In this document: piece by piece, positions 1-6,142 of the stretch
Layout: every line of letters starts with the position of its first letter
Position numbering within the stretch: the first letter of the stretch is position 1
NCBI GenBank assembly: GCA_021812845.1
Contig: JAKAML010000071.1
Coordinates: 1-6,795, forward strand
Direction of reading: 5' to 3'
Source of the DNA: Pseudomonadota bacterium
Lineage (GTDB): Bacteria; Pseudomonadota; Alphaproteobacteria; Rhizobiales; Hyphomicrobiaceae
DNA: 6,795 bases
Notes under the pieces: generated by a model
What the model was told of the DNA's origin: nothing
Databases searched by the model: none
Seen by the model: only the letters and a program-made list of their open reading frames with translations
Position numbers and translations under genes: made by a program

Positions 1-1
1 G

Positions 2-784
2 CGCTTCATGCACGACTTCGACAGCCTGCCGGCGTTCCTCGAGCACGTCTCCCTCGTCATGGACACCGACCAGGGCAGCGACGGCGCGCGCGTCTCGCTG
101 ATGACGCTCCATGCCGCCAAGGGGCTGGAGTTCGACACCGTGTTCCTGCCCGGCTGGGAGGAAGGGCTGTTCCCGCACCAGCGCGCGCTCGACGAGCAGG
201 GCGCCGAGGGACTCGAGGAGGAGCGCCGCCTCGCCTACGTCGGCATCACGCGCGCGCGGAGGCAGGCCAAGGTGTCGTTCGCCCAGAACCGGCGCACACG
301 CGGGCTCTACCAGTCGGCGGTGCCATCGCGGTTCGTCGACGAGCTGCCGCCCGACCACCTGGAGATCGTCGAGTCGAAGAGCCCGTTCGGCGGCGCCTAT
401 CAGAATTTCGGCCAGCCCTACGGCGGCTTTGGCGGCGGCGGCTACGGCCGGAGCCGGTTCGACGAGGCGCCGGCGCCCTTCGCGTCGAGCTACGACACGC
501 CGGGATGGAAACGCGCGCAGCAGAACGCCCAGGGGACGCCGGGCGGGACGCCGGGCCAGGGCTGGACCCGCGACACCCATCGCCGGCCGGCGGCGCCGAT
601 GACGATCGACGGCGAACTCGTCGCGTCCTCGACCGACAGCTGCGACTTCGGCCGCGGCGACCGCGTCCGCCACCAGAAGTTCGGTCCGGGCTCGGTCACC
701 CACGTCGACGGCAACAAGCTGACGATCGACTTCGACCACGCCGGCACCAAGCGCGTCGTCGCGAGCTTCGTCCGCAAGGCGTGA
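2..784 (+). CDS. uvrD: UvrD/PcrA-type ATP-dependent DNA helicase, C-terminal part (5' end outside window)
   Basis: This is the end of a superfamily 1A 3'-to-5' DNA helicase that unwinds DNA in nucleotide excision and mismatch repair. The frame is open from base 2, so the start and the Walker A/B motifs lie upstream of the window. Counting from the ATG at 8, residues 30-42 (VSLMTLHAAKGLEF region) are helicase motif V. Residues 69-84 (LEEERRLAYVGITRAR) are motif VI with its arginine finger. A low-complexity Gly/Pro/Gln-rich linker follows (about 125-195). The protein ends in a compact domain, GDRVRHQKFGPGSV onward (217-258), matching the Tudor-like tail by which PcrA/UvrD binds RNA polymerase in characterised homologues. 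The gene stops at TGA 782-784, 98 bp before the hydrolase gene. The helicase family is certain. The choice between uvrD and pcrA is naming convention, and Rep is unlikely because the Tudor-like tail is present. Confidence 0.95.
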   Translation, partial: RFMHDFDSLPAFLEHVSLVMDTDQGSDGARVSLMTLHAAKGLEFDTVFLPGWEEGLFPHQRALDEQGAEGLEEERRLAYVGITRARRQAKVSFAQNRRTRGLYQSAVPSRFVDELPPDHLEIVESKSPFGGAYQNFGQPYGGFGGGGYGRSRFDEAPAPFASSYDTPGWKRAQQNAQGTPGGTPGQGWTRDTHRRPAAPMTIDGELVASSTDSCDFGRGDRVRHQKFGPGSVTHVDGNKLTIDFDHAGTKRVVASFVRKA

Positions 785-800
785 GCCGAGCGCTGAGCGA

Positions 801-813
801 GCCGGTCGCCGGC
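801..813 (+). terminator. Weak hairpin after the helicase gene
   Basis: A perfect 5-bp GC stem (GCCGG, loop TCG, CCGGC) lies 17 bp after the helicase stop codon. There is no run of T after it, only TTCCT some 8 bp further on, so this is at best a poor intrinsic terminator. The rest of the 98-bp gap holds no clear promoter and no obvious ribosome binding site for the next gene. Confidence 0.2.
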
Positions 814-882
814 GCGCGGCCTTCCTGATAGGCTGCACCGAGCAGGCTCGCTTCGCGTCACCGACACCACGGACGACCGCCC

Positions 883-1914
883 ATGTGGAAAGCTGTTGCC
901 GTCGCCGCCGTGGTGCTGCTCGCGGCTTCCGTCGTCGCCTGGAGCGTCAGTCCCTGGCCGTCGGCGCTGCTCTATCGCCATCTCATGGACCGCGGCGGCG
1001 TGGCGCTCAACGCAGGCCTCTCCCGCCACGTCCCACCCGGTGTCACCGCCGAGACGGACATTCCCTATGCGCCGGTCGACCCCGACGCCCGGCTCGACGT
1101 GTACCGTCCGGCCGCGGCCGGCGGTGCCCCATTGCCCGCCATCGTCTGGACCCACGGCGGGGCCTTCATCTCGGGCGACAAGTCCCAGGTCGCCAACTAC
1201 CTGCGCATTCTGGCGCACGAGGGCTACGTCACCGTCGGCGTCGGATACACCCTGGCGCCACGCGCCGGGTATCCGGGTCCGGTCCGGCAACTCGCCACGG
1301 CGCTCGCCTACCTCCGCACCAATGCCCGGCGGCACGGCATCGACCCGGCGCGGATCGTGCTCGCGGGAGATTCCGCCGGCGCGCAGATCGCCGCGCAGAT
1401 GACGGCGATCATTGCCTCGGGCGACTACGCGGCGCGCGTCGGCATCGCCGCGCCGATCCCGCGCGAGAGCCTCCGCGCGGCGATCCTCCACTGCGGCTTT
1501 CACGATCCCCACGACATCCGCGCCGGCGGGTCGTTCGGCGGCTTCCTCGATACGGTCGTGTGGTCCTATCTCGGCGTCCGCGACCTCGCGTCCGATCCCC
1601 GCACCGCCGACTTCTCGATCGTGCGCAACGTCTCGAGGGAGTTCCCACCGCTCTTCGTATCGGCAGGCAACGCCGATCCGCTGCTGCCGCACTCGAGGAC
1701 GCTCGTCGAGCGGGCGCGGGCGCAGGGCGTCACGGTCGATGCCCTGTTCTTCCCCGGCGACCACGCCCCGCCGCTTTCGCACGAGTACCAGTTCGATCTC
1801 GACGGCGCCGCCGGTCGCGAGGCCCTGGCGCGGACGCGCGCATTCCTCGCTCGCCACGTCCCGCCCGCCGCCGCCGTGGACGGACGCTCAGACGGCCCAT
1901 CGACCGGCCGTTAA
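883..1914 (+). CDS. Alpha/beta hydrolase (esterase/lipase, hormone-sensitive-lipase type) with N-terminal membrane segment
   Basis: This 343-residue serine hydrolase probably cleaves short carboxylic esters; the substrate is unknown. Residues 4-20 are a hydrophobic Ala/Val/Leu helix after a single Lys with no clear cleavage site, so the enzyme is probably anchored in the inner membrane facing the periplasm, or exported. HGGAF (91-95) is the oxyanion-hole motif typical of the HSL/carboxylesterase group. GDSAG (162-166) is the nucleophile elbow with Ser164. The NADPLLP segment supplies the acid Asp265. The likely catalytic His is H300 in SHEYQF; H294 is the alternative. All elements are in canonical order, so the enzyme looks intact. 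The C-terminal 15 or so residues are low-complexity. No strong Shine-Dalgarno lies before ATG 883, but the hydrophobic N-terminus begins exactly there. It could be transcribed with the upstream helicase or separately. Family confidence is high; the specific function is unassigned. Confidence 0.9.
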   Translation: MWKAVAVAAVVLLAASVVAWSVSPWPSALLYRHLMDRGGVALNAGLSRHVPPGVTAETDIPYAPVDPDARLDVYRPAAAGGAPLPAIVWTHGGAFISGDKSQVANYLRILAHEGYVTVGVGYTLAPRAGYPGPVRQLATALAYLRTNARRHGIDPARIVLAGDSAGAQIAAQMTAIIASGDYAARVGIAAPIPRESLRAAILHCGFHDPHDIRAGGSFGGFLDTVVWSYLGVRDLASDPRTADFSIVRNVSREFPPLFVSAGNADPLLPHSRTLVERARAQGVTVDALFFPGDHAPPLSHEYQFDLDGAAGREALARTRAFLARHVPPAAAVDGRSDGPSTGR

Positions 1915-2008
1915 CCTCGACATCTACTCTTTTATTGAACAACACATTTTCACCTTTTCTGACGGGCTCCCTGACAGCTCGTCATGCGTCCAGGGAGCAG
2001 CACCAGTC
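1915..2008 (+). promoter_or_regulatory. AT-rich leader before bactofilin, possible promoter region
   Basis: Between the hydrolase stop and the bactofilin start, bases 1919-1962 are strikingly AT-rich for this GC-rich window. They contain TTTTATTGAAC, ACATTTTC and CCTTTTCT. TTGAAC at 1935-1940 could be a -35 element, but no good -10 hexamer sits 16-18 bp downstream. The composition supports a promoter region, but I cannot fix the exact elements. The T-rich tracts could equally belong to the end of the upstream transcript, although no strong hairpin precedes them. Confidence 0.35.
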
Positions 2009-2015
2009 AGGGGAG
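2009..2015 (+). promoter_or_regulatory. Ribosome binding site of the bactofilin gene
   Basis: AGGGGAG lies 6 bp before ATG 2022. The frame stays open far upstream as a shadow of the hydrolase gene, so this site is what fixes the true start. Confidence 0.7.
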
Positions 2016-2021
2016 TCGCGT

Positions 2022-2540
2022 ATGGTGTTCAACCGCAAGCCCGATCCGAGGCCGTTCGAGCCGTTGCAGCCGCTGAAATCGACGTCCGCGGCCATGTCCG
2101 CCGCGCCGGGGCCGGCCGCCCACCCGGCCGCCGCGACCGCCATGTCCTCCGAGCCCGCCCTCGTCGAATCCGTCATCGGCAGCGACCTCTCGATCGAGGG
2201 CCAGTCGATCACCATCCGCTGCAAGGGTCTGCTCCGCGTCAACGGCGACATCCAGGCCGATCTGCACGGCAAGAAGCTGATCGTCGGCGACGAGGCGACG
2301 ATCACCGGCGCCATCTCGGCCGAGGCCGTCGACGTCTACGGCAAGGTCCAGGGCTCGATCGAGGCGACGAGCGTTCTCCTTCGTGCTACCGCCGACGTCG
2401 AGGGCGACATCACGAGCCGGACACTGTCGATCGAGCCTGGCGCCTCGTTCGACGGCCGGGCGCGCAAGCTCGGCGATACCAGGTCGACAGAGCCCGCGCG
2501 CGAGCCGACGGCGATGCCGGCTTCGCTACTGCACGCCTGA
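2022..2540 (+). CDS. Bactofilin (polymer-forming cytoskeletal protein)
   Basis: This 172-residue bactofilin belongs to a family of small cytosolic proteins that self-assemble without nucleotide into beta-helical filaments. These filaments often lie at the inner membrane and position cell-wall or morphogenesis enzymes. Residues 1-46 are a flexible Pro/Ala-rich tail. The beta-helix domain runs from about 48 (ESVIGSDLSIEG) to 148, with the family's repeating short strands and turns: LLRVNGDIQADL, KLIVGDEATITGAISAE, VDVYGKVQGSIEA, ADVEGDITSRTLSIEPGASFDG. A short polar tail closes the protein, and the length is normal for the family. ATG 2022 was chosen because AGGGGAG precedes it at 6 bp and the domain begins soon after. 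No M23 peptidase gene, a frequent bactofilin neighbour, is visible. The gap to the RTX gene suggests it is transcribed independently of it. Confidence 0.92.
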   Translation: MVFNRKPDPRPFEPLQPLKSTSAAMSAAPGPAAHPAAATAMSSEPALVESVIGSDLSIEGQSITIRCKGLLRVNGDIQADLHGKKLIVGDEATITGAISAEAVDVYGKVQGSIEATSVLLRATADVEGDITSRTLSIEPGASFDGRARKLGDTRSTEPAREPTAMPASLLHA

Positions 2541-2585
2541 GCCCGCCGTCCCGGCGGCAGGGTCAATTCTTCGCCAAGCCTGTCC

Positions 2586-2616
2586 CATCCTGGCGCACCC
2601 AACCGGCGCCAGGATG
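2586..2616. terminator. Perfect 11-bp inverted repeat, candidate transcription terminator
   Basis: CATCCTGGCGC (2586-2596) is the exact reverse complement of GCGCCAGGATG (2606-2616), with a 9-base loop. The stem lies 46 bp after the bactofilin stop and 185 bp before the RTX start. That position suits a terminator or attenuator. No T tract follows on either strand, so classical intrinsic termination is uncertain, and an operator-like dyad is the alternative. Confidence 0.45.
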
Positions 2617-2654
2617 TCGCGCGGCCGGCATCGCGCGCCCCGTCCCGAAGTGAC

Positions 2655-2689
2655 GCGTGCAATTACGCGCGGATGATAAAATTGCGCGC
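2655..2689. promoter_or_regulatory. Imperfect dyad flanking an AT-rich patch upstream of the RTX gene
   Basis: GCGTGCAATT (2655-2664) pairs with AATTGCGCGC (2680-2689) with one mismatch, which would be a U-G pair in RNA. The 15-base centre includes GATGATAA. It could be an operator or part of a promoter about 110-145 bp upstream of the RTX start. No regulator can be named. Confidence 0.25.
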
Positions 2690-2787
2690 ACCCCGCCAAC
2701 GATTGCTTGACCCCTCCCGACTAGGATCGCCGTGATCCGAGGAGGTTCCCGCACGGGAGCCGGGCGACGGGCGTGCGGCGAAAGGGC

Positions 2788-2793
2788 AGGGGA
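2788..2793 (+). promoter_or_regulatory. Ribosome binding site of the RTX gene
   Basis: AGGGGA sits 7 bp before ATG 2801. It favours that ATG over the in-frame GTG at 2732, which has no upstream Shine-Dalgarno and would add an Arg/Gly-rich extension unlike the rest of the protein. Confidence 0.7.
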
Positions 2794-2800
2794 TTTCGCA

Positions 2801-5311
2801 ATGGCCTACGATCTCAGGGGCTACAGGACGATCCACGGTACGTCCGGCAACGACGACCTCCAGGGCGGCGTCCGCGACGAGGCCATCTACGGCAACGGCG
2901 GCAGCGACCGCTTGAGCGGCGGCAAGGGCAGCGACGTGCTGTTCGGCAGCAGCGAGGGCAACACGACCTTCGAGTACAACCTCGACAGCGTCTGGACCCC
3001 CCTCAATACCGCCGTCAACTCCGGCGACCCTTCCGGCGCCGGCACCGGCGCCTCGTTCTCGCTCATCGGCTACAGCCGCAGCCACGACGTGTTCGTGGGC
3101 TCGGGCACCAACAACACGCTGGAGATGGGCAACGGCCGCCACGCGTTGTTCCTCGACGACACGCTGAGCCCCGGCGTCGATTCCGTCCGCCTCCACAACA
3201 TCCAGACCATCGTCGGCGGCGCCGGCGGCCAGATCATCGATCTCACCTCGACCCGCGTCACCTACGGCGACGTGACCATTCTCGGCGGCTCCGGCGACGA
3301 CGTCATCATGTCCAACGCCGGCAACGACACGTTGTCGGGCGGCAAAGGCAACGACTACGTCTGGGGCGGCTCGGGCAACGACACCCTTTCGGGCGGCGAG
3401 GGCAACGACCAGCTGCTCGGCGGCACCGGCGACGACACCCTCGACGGCGGCACCGGCATCGACACCATGACCGGCGGCGCGGGCAACGACACCTATGTCG
3501 TCGATCATGCGAGCGACGTCGTCGCCGAGCAGGCCGGCGAGGGCACCGAACTCGTCTTCTCGTCGGTCACCTACACGCTCGGTGCGAACCTCGAGAACCT
3601 GACGCTGACCGGAACCGCCGGCATCTCCGGCACGGGCAACGCGCTCGACAACATCATCACCGGCAATTCCGGCAGCAACACCCTCGACGGCGGCGCGGGC
3701 AACGACATCCTCGACGGCGGCCTCGGCGCCGACCGCATGACCGGCGGCCTCGGCGACGACATCTTCCACGTCGACAACATCGGCGACGAGACGCACGAGC
3801 GCGCCGGGGAAGGCACCGATCTCGTCTTCGCCTCCATGACCCACACGCTCGGCGCCAACATCGAGAACCTGACGCTCACCGGCACGGCCAATATCGACGG
3901 CACCGGCAACGAGCTCGCCAACGTCATCACCGGCAACGCCGGCGACAACGTCCTCGACGGCGGCCTCGGCGCCGACGTGATGACCGGCGGTGCGGGCAAC
4001 GACACCTACCTCGTCGACAACGCCGGCGACACCGTGACGGAGCAGGCCGGCCAGGGCACCGACACCGTCAGATCCTCCCTGTCGTACACCCTCGGCGCCA
4101 ATCTCGAGAACCTGACCCTCACCGGCACGGCCAATATCGACGGCACCGGCAACGACGCGGCCAACATCATCACCGGCAACGTCGGCAACAACATCATCGA
4201 CGGCGGTCTCGGCGCCGACCGGATGGCGGGCGGCGCGGGCGACGACACCTACGTCGTCGACAATGCCGGAGACGTCGTGCACGAGAACGCGGGAGAGGGC
4301 ACGGACCACGTCCGGGCGTCGGTGTCCTTCGTGCTGTCGGCCAACGTCGAGAACCTGACGCTCACCGGCACGGCCGCCATCGACGGCAGCGGCAACGACG
4401 CGGCCAACATCATCACCGGCAACGCGGCGAACAACGTCATCGACGGCGGCCTCGGCGCCGACGTGATGATCGGCGGCGCCGGCAACGACACCTACGTCGT
4501 CGACAACGCCGGCGACACGGTGGTCGAGCTGGCCGGCCAGGGTACGGATCTCGTCACCGCGTCGGTCACCCACACCCTCGCCGCCAACGTCGAGAACCTG
4601 ACCCTCACCGGCACGGCGAACATCAACGGCACCGGCAACGAGCTCGCCAACGTCATTACCGGCAACGTCGGCAACAACGTCATCGACGGCGGCGCGGGCA
4701 ACGACACCATCCGCGCCGGAAAGGGCGACGATCACCTGACCGGAGGCGACGGCGACGATTCGATCTTCGGCGAGGACGGCAACGACGTTCTCTACGGCGG
4801 CGCCGGCAAGGACAACCTCAACGGCGGCGCGGGCACCGACACGGTCTATGCCGGCGCCGGCGACGACGGCATCTTCGGCGGCGGCGCCAACGACGTGCTC
4901 TACGGCGAGGACGGCAACGACAAGATCTACGGCGACGGCGGCAACGACATCATCGTCGGCGGCAAGGGCGACGACTGGCTGGTCGGCGGCCAGCTCCAGA
5001 ACGGCTACTCGGTGGGCAACGATACCTTCGTCTACCGGATCGAGGACATCCTCAACGCCGACGGCACGCGCGCCGGCTTCGACCGCATCGTCGACTTCGG
5101 CGTCGGCGACCGCCTCGACTTCTCGCAGATCTTCCACGGCGGCGGCGGCCGCGACATCGCCTCCATGGTCCGCACGACGGACACCGCGGCGGGTGTCGTG
5201 GTCTCGATCGATCTCGGCGGCGATGCGGGCTTCGTCGAGATCCTGTCGTTCCACCACCAGCACGGCTTCGACCTCGACGACCTCATCGCCGGCGGCCAGA
5301 TCGTGGTCTGA
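2801..5311 (+). CDS. Large RTX calcium-binding protein, probably type I-secreted
   Basis: This 836-residue protein is built almost wholly of calcium-binding RTX nonapeptides (GGxGxDxUx, U hydrophobic), which fold into a parallel beta-roll on binding Ca2+ outside the cell. Residues 15-50 hold four nonapeptides. Residues 51-163 are a non-repeat domain including [20 protein letters not shown]. Residues 164-217 hold six nonapeptides and 218-631 five long units with the motif ENLTLTGT. Residues 632-730 hold eleven perfect nonapeptides. Residues 731-836 form a C-terminal module with [18 protein letters not shown], similar to the end of serralysins, closing in hydrophobic IVV as expected of an uncleaved type I signal. 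There is no Sec signal peptide, and I see no HExxH zinc site or GxSxG lipase site, so a structural, adhesive or matrix role is more likely than an enzyme or toxin; this is inference. No ABC transporter, membrane-fusion or acylation gene is adjacent. The start is ATG 2801, from AGGGGA at 7 bp spacing. Confidence 0.92.
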   Translation: MAYDLRGYRTIHGTSGNDDLQGGVRDEAIYGNGGSDRLSGGKGSDVLFGSSEGNTTFEYNLDSVWTPLNTAVNSGDPSGAGTGASFSLIGYSRSHDVFVGSGTNNTLEMGNGRHALFLDDTLSPGVDSVRLHNIQTIVGGAGGQIIDLTSTRVTYGDVTILGGSGDDVIMSNAGNDTLSGGKGNDYVWGGSGNDTLSGGEGNDQLLGGTGDDTLDGGTGIDTMTGGAGNDTYVVDHASDVVAEQAGEGTELVFSSVTYTLGANLENLTLTGTAGISGTGNALDNIITGNSGSNTLDGGAGNDILDGGLGADRMTGGLGDDIFHVDNIGDETHERAGEGTDLVFASMTHTLGANIENLTLTGTANIDGTGNELANVITGNAGDNVLDGGLGADVMTGGAGNDTYLVDNAGDTVTEQAGQGTDTVRSSLSYTLGANLENLTLTGTANIDGTGNDAANIITGNVGNNIIDGGLGADRMAGGAGDDTYVVDNAGDVVHENAGEGTDHVRASVSFVLSANVENLTLTGTAAIDGSGNDAANIITGNAANNVIDGGLGADVMIGGAGNDTYVVDNAGDTVVELAGQGTDLVTASVTHTLAANVENLTLTGTANINGTGNELANVITGNVGNNVIDGGAGNDTIRAGKGDDHLTGGDGDDSIFGEDGNDVLYGGAGKDNLNGGAGTDTVYAGAGDDGIFGGGANDVLYGEDGNDKIYGDGGNDIIVGGKGDDWLVGGQLQNGYSVGNDTFVYRIEDILNADGTRAGFDRIVDFGVGDRLDFSQIFHGGGGRDIASMVRTTDTAAGVVVSIDLGGDAGFVEILSFHHQHGFDLDDLIAGGQIVV
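3317..3451 (+). repeat. Block of five in-phase RTX nonapeptide codings (27-bp units)
   Basis: Residues 173-217 of the RTX protein are five consecutive 9-residue repeats: [46 protein letters not shown] degenerate one (SGDDVIMSN) precedes them. The block runs without a gap into the first long unit. Confidence 0.85.
3452..4693 (+). repeat. Five tandem 243-bp (81-residue) units within the RTX gene
   Basis: Units lie at 3452-3694, 3722-3964, 3965-4207, 4208-4450 and 4451-4693. Each encodes 81 residues containing, in order, a GGxGxDxYxVD-type calcium repeat, an AGEGTD or AGQGTD turn, ENLTLTGT and an ITGN repeat. Unit 1 is followed by one extra 27-bp nonapeptide (3695-3721, AGNDILDGG), making its step 270 bp. 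The others step exactly 243 bp, measured at the conserved TCGAGAACCT at 3591, 3861, 4104, 4347 and 4590. Hand-counted protein identity among units 2-5 ranges from 55/81 (units 2 and 3) to 64/81 (units 3 and 5). Confidence 0.92.
4694..4990 (+). repeat. Block of eleven in-phase RTX nonapeptide codings
   Basis: Residues 632-730 divide without remainder into eleven 9-residue repeats, from AGNDTIRAG through DGNDVLYGG and DGNDKIYGD to KGDDWLVGG. This is the most canonical calcium-binding stretch. It abuts the C-terminal secretion module, the usual arrangement in type I-secreted RTX proteins, where the roll is thought to nucleate folding outside the cell. Confidence 0.88.
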
Positions 5312-5326
5312 CGACGGGACCCTCGC

Positions 5327-6142
5327 CTACCGCGGCACGCCGCCGTCGCCGGTCAGCGGCACGAACCGAACCGGCACGATCGTCGAGTGGCGGACCGTGC
5401 CGTCGGGCGCCTTGTCGATCACCACCAGCTCCTGGTCGAGCGTCCCGACCGGGATCACCATGCGTCCGCCCGGCTTCAGCTGCTCGACGAGCGCCGGCGG
5501 AACGTGCTCGGGCGCCGCGGTGACGATGACGGCGTCGAACGGCGCCGCCTCCGGCCAGCCGCGATAGCCGTCGCCGGTCCTCGTCGTCACGTTGCGCGCG
5601 CCGAGGCCTGCGAGTGCCGCGGCCGCGCGCTCGGCCAGCGGTGCCACGATCTCGATCGAATAGACATGGCCGGCGAGCCGCGCCAGCACGGCCGCCTGGT
5701 AGCCCGATCCGGTGCCGACCTCGAGCACCCGCGACTGCGGCGTCAGGCGCAGCAGCTGCGTCATCAGCGCGACGATGAACGGCTGCGAGATGGTCTGGCC
5801 CCAGCCGATCGGCAGCGGGCGGTTGCGGTAGGCGCTGCCACTCTGGTCGTCAGGCACGAAATGGTGGCGCGGCACGTCGGCGAGCGCGGCGAGCACGCGC
5901 TCGTCCACTGTCGCGATCACCCCGTCGGCGACGAGCCGCTCGAGGCCGTTGCGGACGTCGACGACCATCCGTCGGCGCTGGTCGTCCCGTACCTCCTCTG
6001 CCGCCGCCATCGACGCACCTCCCGCCACAGCGGCGAGCGCCGCCACGGCCGCCGCCAGCGCCGCCCGGAGCCTGAAGGATCTTGTCGCGATCAGCCGACC
6101 GCGCGCTTGCCCGAGATCAATTCCCAGGACACGTTGATGCAC
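5327..6142 (-). CDS. pcm: Protein-L-isoaspartate O-methyltransferase (PCMT family), possibly exported; start uncertain
   Basis: This enzyme uses S-adenosylmethionine to methylate isoaspartyl residues in aged proteins, the first step of their repair. Numbered from GTG 6142 (271 residues): VPRHHFVP (91-98) and TISQP (117-121) are PCMT substrate-site hallmarks. LEVGTGSGYQ (140-149) is SAM-binding motif I. GDGYRGWP, then VTAAPEHVP (207-215) and LKPGGRMVIPVG (222-233), are the later family motifs. The core looks complete. Start choice: ATG 6010 has a textbook GGAGGT six bases upstream and gives a normal 227-residue cytosolic enzyme. The in-frame codons before it, however, encode RSFRLR followed by an Ala/Val/Leu run and AAAEE, which looks like a signal peptide. 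I therefore drew the gene from GTG 6142, which has AGGAG at 8 bp. This start overlaps the upstream J-domain gene by 52 bp. CTG 6094, overlapping that gene's TGA, is a third possibility. The gene ends at TAG 5327-5329, 15 bp from the convergent RTX stop. Confidence 0.9.
   Translation of the reverse strand: MHQRVLGIDLGQARGRLIATRSFRLRAALAAAVAALAAVAGGASMAAAEEVRDDQRRRMVVDVRNGLERLVADGVIATVDERVLAALADVPRHHFVPDDQSGSAYRNRPLPIGWGQTISQPFIVALMTQLLRLTPQSRVLEVGTGSGYQAAVLARLAGHVYSIEIVAPLAERAAAALAGLGARNVTTRTGDGYRGWPEAAPFDAVIVTAAPEHVPPALVEQLKPGGRMVIPVGTLDQELVVIDKAPDGTVRHSTIVPVRFVPLTGDGGVPR
6017..6022 (-). promoter_or_regulatory. Strong Shine-Dalgarno inside the 5' part of the PCMT frame
   Basis: On the minus strand GGAGGT stands six bases before ATG 6010. 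If used, it produces a 227-residue PCMT without the hydrophobic N-terminus. It could be the sole start, an internal second start, or simply two glycine codons. GGA and GGT are uncommon next to the GGC-dominated usage of the neighbours, which slightly favours a real site. Confidence 0.5.

Larger units (their letters stand above)
2541..2800. other. 260-bp non-coding stretch between bactofilin and RTX gene
   Basis: I support no gene here; frames crossing it are low-complexity shadows. It holds, in order: a small GC hairpin just after the bactofilin stop (CCGCCG tcc CGGCGG); a perfect 11-bp inverted repeat (2586-2616); an imperfect dyad around an AT-rich patch (2655-2689); TTGACC at 2707-2712 without a convincing -10 partner; a 5-bp hairpin GGATC/GATCC (2724-2738); an AGGAGG at 2740-2745 with no start codon at usable spacing; and a 7-bp hairpin (2744-2761). 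The RTX ribosome binding site comes last. The stretch probably contains the bactofilin terminator and the RTX promoter and leader. Confidence 0.5.

Noticed and set aside
490..1857. A 455-codon minus-strand frame across the helicase end and the hydrolase
   Set aside because: Arg/Gly/Asp-rich composition with no motif, opposite two genes with intact catalytic motifs; a GC-driven shadow.
2707..2740. TTGACC as a sigma-70 -35 element for the RTX gene
   Set aside because: No -10-like hexamer at 16-18 bp; TAGGAT at 2722 is only 9 bp away.
3452..4693. Regular direct repeats considered as a CRISPR or non-coding satellite
   Set aside because: Period is 243 bp, the repeats are coding, in frame and divergent, with no spacer-repeat pattern.
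2663..5263. An 866-codon open frame on the minus strand opposite the RTX gene
   Set aside because: It is a mirror of the RTX repeats: GGC/GAC-rich codons give an Ala/Val/Asp-rich antisense frame without stops. The predicted protein is low-complexity with no domain, and the plus-strand product is unmistakable.
2801..5311. RTX protein as a toxin, serralysin protease or lipase
   Set aside because: No HExxH zinc site, no GxSxG nucleophile, no hydrophobic pore-forming region and no acyltransferase gene beside it.
5308..5356. Imperfect dyad across the convergent stop codons (CTGAC-GACGG against CCGTC-GTCAG) as a bidirectional terminator
   Set aside because: A 4-base bulge and a 25-base loop, no T tracts, and it lies mostly in coding sequence; too weak to call.
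2773..5523. A 916-codon plus-strand frame overlapping the RTX gene
   Set aside because: It encodes almost only Arg, His, Gln and Pro, the expected frame-shifted shadow of GC-rich RTX repeats.
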